Of a DNA stretch of 34,077 nt, positions 25,597 to 32,619 are shown piece by piece (position 1 is the stretch's first letter; each line of letters starts with the position of its first letter). A program made the position numbers and the translations under genes. The stretch is taken from positions 1 through 34,077 of the forward strand of contig JACMRG010000364.1 in NCBI GenBank assembly GCA_014376585.1, given 5' to 3'. Source of the DNA: Opitutaceae bacterium. Lineage in GTDB: Bacteria > Verrucomicrobiota > Verrucomicrobiia > Opitutales > Opitutaceae. The notes beneath the pieces are model-generated. The model was not told where the DNA came from, searched no databases, and saw nothing but the letters and a program-made list of their open reading frames with translations.

Positions 25597-26626
25597 TCAC
25601 GGCGCGCGACGTAAAACGATCTCCCTGGCACCACGCCGCTCGGCCGTGACTTCGCCATCCCGCTCCAGCAGGCGCACAAATGCCTCCACCTGATCCTCGG
25701 CAAACGTCCCGCCGATTTTACGTTCGGCGAACGCGGCATCCGCGATGACGAGTCGGGTGGCGTTGCGGCGGTTGGATTGTTCCACCGCATCACGCAGTGG
25801 CAGTTCGGCGAATTTCATCATCTGGCTGTCCCACCGGATCGCCTCACGGAGTGCATTCTCCGTCAATCGCTCGATTTTTGCCCGCGTTACGGGTTCGTCG
25901 CGTAAAATAGCGTTCGCTCGCCGACGCCCAATTTCGGCCGCCCGCCGCCGGAGGTTGCCGCATCCACCGGGTCGCGCGCGACCTCCACCCTGCCTTCCGT
26001 AACGAGCACCTCGACTCCCGTCTCGCCCAAACGGACACTGAATGCCGTGCCGACTGCGAGCACCGAAACTCCCGCAGCCGTGACGATGAATGGACGCGCC
26101 ATAGCATGCGCCACCGCGAAGTGCGCCTCGCCGGCGGCCAAAGTCACGCGGCGCTCGCCGGCGGTGGGCTTAACGCTCAGATCGCTGCTCACATTGAGTT
26201 CCACCAATGAACCGTCGTTGAGTGCGATCTGTTGCTGGCGGGCCGCCTCCGTCACGTAGCGGTGCACATCACCGGAACTCACCGGAGAAGACCACCAAAG
26301 CCCCACCCCAACTATGAGCGCGGCCACGAGACCGGCCATCCAGACCCATGGAAAAAATTCCTCCCGATGAATCACCGCCGCGGGCTGGGCATCCACCGCG
26401 AGGCTCGCCTCCAACGGTGCCCGCACCGCGGACATATCAACCATCAAACCCAGCGCGCGCTCGGTATGGGCCACCGCCTCTGCATGCGGCGAATCGGCGG
26501 CGCACCAAGCCCTGAATTTACCGGCGCGCCCCGGAGCGAAGCCTTCTTCGCGTTCGCATAACCACTCGGCCGCCGCGGTTGCAACCTCGTCGTCGAACGC
26601 GGAAAATCGGAGGGGGGCGTCTTCAT
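25597..26626 (-). pseudogene. Decayed FecR-family regulator
   Basis: All FecR parts are present but in three frames. ATG 26626 lies 4 nt after the sigma remnant. A C6 run just downstream needs one more C to join MKTPP to the sigma-binding region (FDDEVATAAAEWLCEREEG, then WCAADSPHAEAVAHTERAL). The membrane segment (VWMAGLVAALIVGVGLWW) and FecR domain (LNDGSLVELNVSSDLSV, ARPFIVTAAGVSVLAVGTAF, VEVLVTEGRVEV) are continuous. A second frameshift in a T4 run near 25904-25909 separates the C-terminal STN-like domain (KFAELPLRDAVEQSNRRNAT to EIVLRRAP). That domain aligns well with the intact FecR at 1332-2378. Both indels are in homopolymers, so base-calling error should be excluded. Confidence 0.82.
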
Positions 26627-26630
26627 GGCT

Positions 26631-27184
26631 TCATGACACGTTGAGGACCGCGGCGCCGTCGTCCCCGAGGAAGCTGCGTTGGTGAAAGAAGCGGGCGCAG
26701 TCCTTTACGCCCTTGATCATGTGAACCTTCACCATCTCGGGCGAAATCCGGAGGCGAACCGCAATCTCCTTGTTGGGCAGCCCGTCAAGGCGACGGAGCA
26801 TCATCACCTGCCGGCAACGCCCGGGCCAGCGCGAGCATCGCTCGCACCAGCACACCGAGCCGCTTCTCTCTCCAATGACTCCGCGACGCCGGGCGCCTCG
26901 TCGATCAGAGCCAGTGCCGTGATCGCGGTGATCTCGTGGTGGGCGGGCCCGCGACGAAGGCGGAACAGGTCGATCGCGGCGTTGCCCGCCGTCGTGAAGA
27001 GAAAAGCCTTCGCATGGGTGACCCGGCCGCTTTCCTGCGCGCGCAGCGGCCGCACATAGACTTCCCGCACCAAGTCGTCGTGATCTGGCAACGCGGAGAA
27101 CCGTTTCATCAGATACGCACGCACCGCCGGTTCGTAGGACTGGATGTGCTCGGAAACCCAACGGGCCTGATCTGTCGGGGGCAT
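26631..27184 (-). pseudogene. Decayed FecI-like sigma factor
   Basis: Region 2 is read from ATG 27184 (MPPTDQARWVSEHIQSYEPA to FTTAGNAAIDLFRLR). Region 4 is read in another frame (GRCRQVMMLRRLDGLPNKEI to FFHQRSFLGDD). Between them a short third-frame piece RLGVLVRAMLALARALP is visible. Two indels are therefore needed: one in a GA dinucleotide run near 26865-26872 and one near 26820-26840. Compared with the intact sigma at 793-1335, conserved region 2 positions have also drifted (VRPLRAQE for ARLLQARE, TTAGNAA for TTARNAA), which supports real decay. The start codon follows an AT-rich stretch (about 27265-27300) that may be the old promoter. Confidence 0.8.
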
Positions 27185-27455
27185 GGGGTAAATCGCGCGG
27201 GGATCGCGACTGCGGCCGCACGCTTCGTAGCACGCCCCGGACTGTCGGCTACTTTTTAACCCGGGCGCGATTGAAGGAAAAATAATTTAAAAACTAACCC
27301 ATACCGGCCGGGCCTGCGTTTACATCGGACGGCCCCAGCTCGCGGAGACCACCCGGTGCCCCCCCCGGTTGTTCTCGTCACCCAGCGCCACCGCGGTGCC
27401 GCCATCCGCCACCTCGCGCGTTGACGCCCGCACCCCTCCGCACTCGGCTCGCGAT
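27185..27455. other. Divergent intergenic region, AT-rich patch
   Basis: 271 nt between the decayed sigma gene and the DsbA-family gene, which diverge. The segment near 27275-27300 is A/T-rich (GAAAAATAATTTAAAAAC), unlike the GC-rich surroundings, and is the natural place for promoters of either gene. No matched -35/-10 pair is convincing, and no RNA gene is seen. Confidence 0.35.
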
Positions 27456-28106
27456 ATGAAAGTCACCTATTATCTCGACGTCCTTTCATCGTGGTGCACC
27501 TGGGTCGAGCCCACTTGGGCTGAGCTGAAAGCCCGCTACGCCGAGCGCGGCGTCATCTTCGATTGGAAGATCGCCCTCATGAGCCCCGGTGATTTCCCCG
27601 TCTCCCGCGCGCAGTGCGATTGGTTTTACTAACGCAGCAGCGGCACCGCGATGCGGTCGCCTTTCAAGCTCAACTCAGGCTGGTTCGAGCCGGCGCGCAA
27701 AGGCAATTATCACGCGCCCAACCTCGTCGCCGAAGCCGGCAAGGAATTTGGCTTCGCCGGGGATGAACTCCGCCTCGCCCCCGCCCACGCCGCCCTCCGC
27801 GAAGGCCGCCAGATCGGCGACATGGCCGAGGCCGTCGCCGTCGCCGCCGCGGCCACCAAAATCAACGCCAAGAAACTCCGCGCCCGCGCAGAGTCCGCCG
27901 CCGTGCTCGCCCGCGTCGAAGGCAGCACCGCCGAGTTTTTCGCGCACCAGATTTCGCAGCGCCCGGCTTTCGTCCTCACCGATACCATCGGCGACAAAGC
28001 CGTGTTCTCGGGCCTCGTGCGGATCGAGCCGCTCGTCGCGACCATCGACGCCATGCTCGGCGATACCGCCGCCCACGCCGCCCACCACGGCAAGCCGTCG
28101 GCCTAG
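27456..28106 (+). pseudogene. DsbA-family thioredoxin-fold protein with one in-frame stop
   Basis: ATG 27456 opens MKVTYYLDVLSSWCTWVEPT, the first strand and active-site region of a DsbA/HCCA-isomerase-like thioredoxin fold. It has a single Cys instead of CxxC. After 58 codons (SRAQCDWFY) an in-frame TAA occurs at 27630-27632. The same frame then continues without a shift (RSSGTAMRSPFKLNSGWFEP) to the cis-Pro segment QRPAFVLTDTIGDKAV and a normal end at 28106. The full length would be 216 residues, typical of the family. A single substitution explains the break, so it could be a recent mutation or a sequence error. The downstream part could reinitiate at ATG 27651, but it would lack the active site. 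A disulfide or isomerase role is inferred from fold only. Confidence 0.75.
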
Positions 28107-28131
28107 GCTTCGCCCCGGCCGGATGCCCGGT

Positions 28132-28547
28132 TCAGCTCATGAGCGTCGTGTAGGTCAGCCACGCGCCGGCGCCCGCGATTAGGGAACCCACCAAGCCGAC
28201 GGCGATTTTTCCGGCCAGTGGCAATTTGAGGAAAGTGCGGTGCGCCCAGTTCCACGCCTTGCGCCCCCACACTTCGCCGGCGTCCAACGCGCGCGCCAGG
28301 CGCAGCGACTCCGAAGCCAGTAGCGCGGCGGTGATCATGAAAAAACCACCGCGGGCCCCGGAATCACCGTGAGCACCAAGCCAACGACAAACGATACGGC
28401 CGCGATCACCACCCGCACCACGCGCGCCCCGATTCCATTCTGGCCCGCCGAGTTTTTGATCCGTTGGTGACGGTCCTGAAACCGGTGTCCCGGTCGGCTC
28501 TTCTTCAGGTCGCGCCACTGGCGCTTAAAATTGGAGAGCTTCTTCAT
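28132..28547 (-). pseudogene. PGPGW-like small membrane protein split by a frameshift at a T6 run
   Basis: ATG 28547 is preceded by a strong ribosome-binding site (GGGAGGAAAG). A basic N-terminus (MKKLSNFKRQWRDLKKSR) leads into a membrane segment VVRVVIAAVSFVVGLVLTVI and PGPAVVF, then a TGA at 28335. In the -1 frame the protein continues FFMITAALLASESLRLARAL, then KAWNWAHRTFLKLPLAGKIA and a third membrane segment, to 28132. The frames join at T6 on the coding strand (28340-28345); one more T restores a 138-residue, three-helix protein. The PGPA motif between two helices resembles the PGPGW family of unknown function. Possible explanations are base-calling error, mutation, or slippage on the U run. 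Confidence 0.6.
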
Positions 28548-28640
28548 CTTTCCTCCCGACAGTCGCGCGCGCCCTTCCTTCGCGAAGGCCGGAAAGATCC
28601 CGGCGCGGACCGATGCCCCGCAACCAGGATCTGCGCGCGC

Positions 28641-31220
28641 TCAGCGTGGAACCTGATAAACTTCGATCAACGCGAGGCCCGTCGAACCGTTCGCGCCGGA
28701 CACTTGTGCCGTATAGGCTCCGGGCGGCAGCGTCACGAGCAGGGCGCAGTCGTTGCTTCCCGGCTGCAGCAGAAACGCACCCACACTGGAGGCGGCGTTG
28801 TTGATCGCGACGGCCTCGGTGCTTCCCCCTGCGCTCCAGCCGGTATTGACCCCGATGAGGACGCCACGGGAATCATAAATCGACAGAACCGGCTGGGTAA
28901 GCGCGCCGGTCAGCCCAAATGGAATCAGTCCGGGCCCGACGGCCCGGATCAAGACCTTGCTCGGCTGACTTCCGGTCGTGACGAAGCCACCGATGAGAAC
29001 GTTAGCGCCGGCGCCGACCTGGGCGCGTTCGGAGATGTTAACAAGCTGAGCCGCGTCGGGCAGAACTTCATAAACCTCGGCGAGGGCCACTCCGGTCAAG
29101 CCATCGGCACCGGCGATCTGGGCGGTGTAGGCGCCCGGTGCGAGATTAAGCAACAACGCGGCATCCGCGCTCCCGGCCACCAGCGGAAACGCTCCCTCAG
29201 TCTGACCGGCTGCGGCGATCTCCGTGGATCCGTTCCAACCGGCATTGCTGGCGACGAGCTTGCCCGCGCCATCAAACACCGACAGCACCGGCCGGGCCAG
29301 CACTCCGCTCAATCCGAACTGACTCAGGCCCGGGCCCACGCCGCGAATAAGAATCTGCTTGGCGGCGCCCGTGTAGCTTGAGACGACGAATCCTGCGATA
29401 GCGATATTGGCTCCCGTGCCGACTTGGAAACGTCCCGAGATATTCCCGAGGCGATTCGCCAAGGAAACCACCGCCGGGGCGCTCGTCACCGAACCGGCAA
29501 TCGTCGTGATCTTAACCGTGTAGGCGCCCGCCGTGGTGGTTTTGTAGTCAGCAGCCGTAGCGCCGGAAATCAGCGCTCCGTCCAGAAACCATTGATAACT
29601 CATCGCCTGAAGCGCGACGGCGGAAACTCCGAACGTAGGCAGCCCAAGGCCGCTGCCGAATATCACGGCGGCACCCTGCGGCTGAGTGAGGATCGTCGGC
29701 ACCGCCGTGACCGTCACGCCCGCGCTCGTGGCGACGGTCACCATCGCCGCCTGGCTCATCGCCGTGCCGGCCGTGGTGGCCACGGCTACCGTGTAGGCCC
29801 CCGGGGCGGTAACGCTGGTGCTGGCCGCGGTCGCTCCGGTGATCGCTGCGCGATCGAGGAACCACTGGTAGCTCAGCGGCAAAGTCGCCACGGCCGATAC
29901 CGTCAACGTCGTCGGCGTCACCGCGCCGTTCGTATAGAGCGCGTTGGTTCCGCTCGGCTGAGTGAGGATTTTGGGCACCGGCAGCACGGTGACACCCACC
30001 GAGGTCAACACGTTGACCGTCGCCCCGGTGCTCGAAACCGAGCCCCCGCCGGGTCCCGCCGTGGTAGCGATCACCGTGTAAACTCCCGGCTGGGTGACGG
30101 CAAACGTGGTGTCGTAGGCGCCATAGTTTACCCCCGAGGGTGTCGTCGTGGTGGCCCCCGGGATCGGGATGCCGTCGAGCGCCCATTGCAGGGTCACGGG
30201 CGCCGTCGCCGCTGCCGTCGCTCGCAAAGTGAGAGGCGATCCCAAAACTGCATTGGCGCTACTCGGCTGGGTGAGAAACGTCGGGCGAGCGCCGACCGTG
30301 ACTCCCGCCACCGTGAATTGCACCTGCGTGTTCGTGCTTACCGTGCCACCCGCGGCGGTGGCGACTAGGGCATAAGTTCCGGTGCCAAGAAAAGGCCCGC
30401 TGAAGGTAGGCTGGTTTGCCCCACTTATCGCCGCGCCGTTGTAGCTCCATTGGTAACTGATCGGAAGGGAAGAATAGACATTCGTCGTCAAGCTGAGCGT
30501 CTGATTCGGCGATAGCTGAAGGGGCGTGGAGACTGGCAGCGCGGGCTGGAGGTAGGGCACAGCTCGAACCGCGGCAAAGATTTGTTTAACGGGATAGTCA
30601 TTAGGTAATAAGCCAAACGCGAGGCCAAGAAGTGTGACATTATAAGTCACTGAATCATCCAAGCCGATGGAAGGTGCACGGGCGCCCCTAAGTGACTGAT
30701 CCGGACCGCTAGTTACTAGAACTATAGATCCGTCAGGATTAAAGCGGTAAACTGCGTCGAAAATAACGCCACTCCTTGTGAAATAAAATGCGGTGCCGGT
30801 TCGCACAAACGACGGCGGCCTCGACGGGGTCCCCGGCAGCATCAAATAGGTCGTGGTTCCACTGGGCGAGGTTTTGGCTAGGACCGAATCAATCAGGTTT
30901 GACCCAAAAACGGCTAGAAGTTGGTAGACGTTGCCGACGACGTCCGCTCCACCGGAACCTATCAGGGTGGTTGTAGTCCCCGCGGGCAGAGCGGACATAG
31001 TGGTGGTTATCTCCGCAGGTGCCGTCGGAGTCGTCGGAGTCGTCGCCACTCCAAAAACAAGCGTCGTGGTCGGGAATGTTCCAAGAGGCTGATCTGCGAC
31101 GAAATAGCTGTTCCACACTGTAGGAGGCGTTCCGACGGTCAGGCCAGACTGGCCGAACGCCGCAGCAGAAAAAGCAACAAGGCAGCCCATGGCCGCCGCC
31201 AATCGGGTGGTGCGCCACAT
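28641..31220 (-). CDS. Secreted immunoglobulin-repeat surface protein with tandem C-terminal repeats
   Basis: An 859-residue protein if started at ATG 31220, which gives a compact signal peptide (MWRTTRLAAAMGCLVAFSAA); ATG 31283 is a possible longer start. An N-terminal region of about 220 residues (LTVGTPPTVWNSYFVADQPL and on) is of unknown type. Four Ig-like repeats of about 85-100 residues follow, with the consensus LTQPxG, SYQWFLDGAxIxGAT and GAYTVxxTTAG. Two tandem repeats of about 120 residues end the protein. Each opens NIS.R.QVG.GAN and contains IR.VGPGL..FGL.G.L..PVLS. Such proteins are common in Opitutaceae-like genomes and are presumed surface adhesins or matrix proteins; no catalytic motif is seen. 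The N-terminal part is encoded by DNA of clearly lower GC than the repeats. Confidence 0.8.
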   Translation of the reverse strand: MWRTTRLAAAMGCLVAFSAAAFGQSGLTVGTPPTVWNSYFVADQPLGTFPTTTLVFGVATTPTTPTAPAEITTTMSALPAGTTTTLIGSGGADVVGNVYQLLAVFGSNLIDSVLAKTSPSGTTTYLMLPGTPSRPPSFVRTGTAFYFTRSGVIFDAVYRFNPDGSIVLVTSGPDQSLRGARAPSIGLDDSVTYNVTLLGLAFGLLPNDYPVKQIFAAVRAVPYLQPALPVSTPLQLSPNQTLSLTTNVYSSLPISYQWSYNGAAISGANQPTFSGPFLGTGTYALVATAAGGTVSTNTQVQFTVAGVTVGARPTFLTQPSSANAVLGSPLTLRATAAATAPVTLQWALDGIPIPGATTTTPSGVNYGAYDTTFAVTQPGVYTVIATTAGPGGGSVSSTGATVNVLTSVGVTVLPVPKILTQPSGTNALYTNGAVTPTTLTVSAVATLPLSYQWFLDRAAITGATAASTSVTAPGAYTVAVATTAGTAMSQAAMVTVATSAGVTVTAVPTILTQPQGAAVIFGSGLGLPTFGVSAVALQAMSYQWFLDGALISGATAADYKTTTAGAYTVKITTIAGSVTSAPAVVSLANRLGNISGRFQVGTGANIAIAGFVVSSYTGAAKQILIRGVGPGLSQFGLSGVLARPVLSVFDGAGKLVASNAGWNGSTEIAAAGQTEGAFPLVAGSADAALLLNLAPGAYTAQIAGADGLTGVALAEVYEVLPDAAQLVNISERAQVGAGANVLIGGFVTTGSQPSKVLIRAVGPGLIPFGLTGALTQPVLSIYDSRGVLIGVNTGWSAGGSTEAVAINNAASSVGAFLLQPGSNDCALLVTLPPGAYTAQVSGANGSTGLALIEVYQVPR

Positions 31221-31361
31221 TTCGTGACTAAACGGGCAACTTGGCCGAACTAGGCGGCGGAGCATTCGCTGGCATTGATTCATGACCGCTGGTGAGTTGC
31301 ACCCCTGATGGTAACCCCGAACGAAATGGCAAGGAGTTAGTTGGAATACATTCATGATGAA

Positions 31362-31390
31362 ACGGGCGCCGCAAGGTGGCGCGCTCCCGT
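31362..31390 (-). terminator. Hairpin between the L,D-transpeptidase and Ig-repeat genes
   Basis: ACGGG (31362-31366) pairs with CCCGT (31386-31390), and the inner CGCC (31367-31370) pairs with GGCG (31378-31381), with a 4-nt bulge. It lies downstream of the transpeptidase stop on the minus strand, but no T tract follows in that direction. The remaining 31221-31476 holds no other feature I can support. Confidence 0.25.
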
Positions 31391-31476
31391 CATGACAACC
31401 GTTTCGCGCCAACCCGCTATCGCGCGGAAACCGCCTATGCGCTTCTTTGCTTCTCCGCCGGCAGCGCCGCCGGAAC

Positions 31477-32550
31477 CTACGGATCGACCACCACCGGCAG
31501 CCCCACCCAAACCAGTTTCACCAGTGTTTGCGCATCCCAGTTAGCCAGCCGAAAGCAGCCGTGCGACTCGGTGCGCCCGACTTGCTCCGGCTTCGGCGTC
31601 CCGTGAATGCCGTAGCCCGGCCGGTCGAGGCCGATCCACGCCACGCCCACGGGATTGTTCGGCCCGGGCGGTAAAATCAGTTTCCGCCCCAGTTCCCGCG
31701 CCTCCTCCGACTCGGGAAATACTTCGGGGTCGAAGGTGTAGTCCGGTTTCGAAATCGCCGCGATCACGTGTAGTTCTCCCAGCGGCCGCTTCTCGACTTT
31801 TTTCGCAATGCTCACCGGGAAATGCGCGATCACGCGATCCTCCGCATCGCGCACCTGCAACACATGCTCCGCCAACCGCACGTGCAGCCTCGCAGCCTCA
31901 CCTTTCAATTCCAGCCGCCCCACCGCCGGCACCATCAACACCGTCCCCACCACCGGCGGTTGCTCCCAATCCACCGCAAGGTTGAGCCGTTTGATCAAAG
32001 CCGGACTGGCGTGAGCGCGCTCGGCCACGAGTTCGAGCACCGTCTCGAATTCGAGCGCCGTCTGCATGGACTTACCGAGCCAAGTGTCGCTCAGCGGCTG
32101 CAACCGGGCGATGTCGCCCGGCGTGAGGTTCGTCTCCGCGAGCGCCGGCGCGGTCAACTGCAGCTTGGCGCGCGTCGGTTTGTCGAGCGCCCCCGTCGGG
32201 ATGAGCCCCTCGTTTTCTTGAAATGCTTTCAACGCCGCCGCGGTCTGCGCGCCGCCCACCCCGTCGATCGCGCCGCTGGAAAAGCCCCGGCGCGCCAGCT
32301 CGATCTGCGCTTCCAACCAGTTCGTCACCGGCTGCGGCGGGTAGGCTTTGGCCGGTGCGGCGGCCCGCTCCACCAATTCCGCCGGTGATTCCACCGACGG
32401 CGCTTCCGGCTCCGCCGGGGCCAGCACGGGCGCCGGTGGCAGCTTGAATTCAATCACCGGTTCCGCCGCTGACTCCCGCAGGAGCCCTGCGGCCACGCTG
32501 AGCAACAGCGGCCCCGTCACCCGGCGAAATGCGCGCATCGGAGATTTCAT
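31477..32550 (-). CDS. L,D-transpeptidase (YkuD) with peptidoglycan-binding domain
   Basis: A 357-residue exported protein from ATG 32550 (the frame opens 7 codons earlier). A signal segment (VTGPLLLSVAAGLL) is followed by a Pro/Ala/Glu-rich linker. A PG_binding_1 domain lies at about 75-132 (LEAQIELARRGFSSGAIDG, AALKAFQENEGL). A LysM-like stretch (about 178-210) ends VVGTVLMVPAV. The YkuD domain runs from about 220 to the end, with the catalytic signature HG at 316-317 and SHGCFR at 329-334, nucleophile Cys332. These enzymes form 3-3 cross-links in peptidoglycan or attach proteins to it, and confer insensitivity to many beta-lactams. It acts in the periplasm. It lies alone on the minus strand between the Ig-repeat gene and the heme protein gene, with no evident operon partner. 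Confidence 0.9.
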   Translation of the reverse strand: MKSPMRAFRRVTGPLLLSVAAGLLRESAAEPVIEFKLPPAPVLAPAEPEAPSVESPAELVERAAAPAKAYPPQPVTNWLEAQIELARRGFSSGAIDGVGGAQTAAALKAFQENEGLIPTGALDKPTRAKLQLTAPALAETNLTPGDIARLQPLSDTWLGKSMQTALEFETVLELVAERAHASPALIKRLNLAVDWEQPPVVGTVLMVPAVGRLELKGEAARLHVRLAEHVLQVRDAEDRVIAHFPVSIAKKVEKRPLGELHVIAAISKPDYTFDPEVFPESEEARELGRKLILPPGPNNPVGVAWIGLDRPGYGIHGTPKPEQVGRTESHGCFRLANWDAQTLVKLVWVGLPVVVDP

Positions 32551-32619
32551 GTGCGCCGAGTATGCAGCCAAACGGACGGAAATGCCAAGACCCGCGCCGC
32601 GTTTTTGGTGACGACCCGC

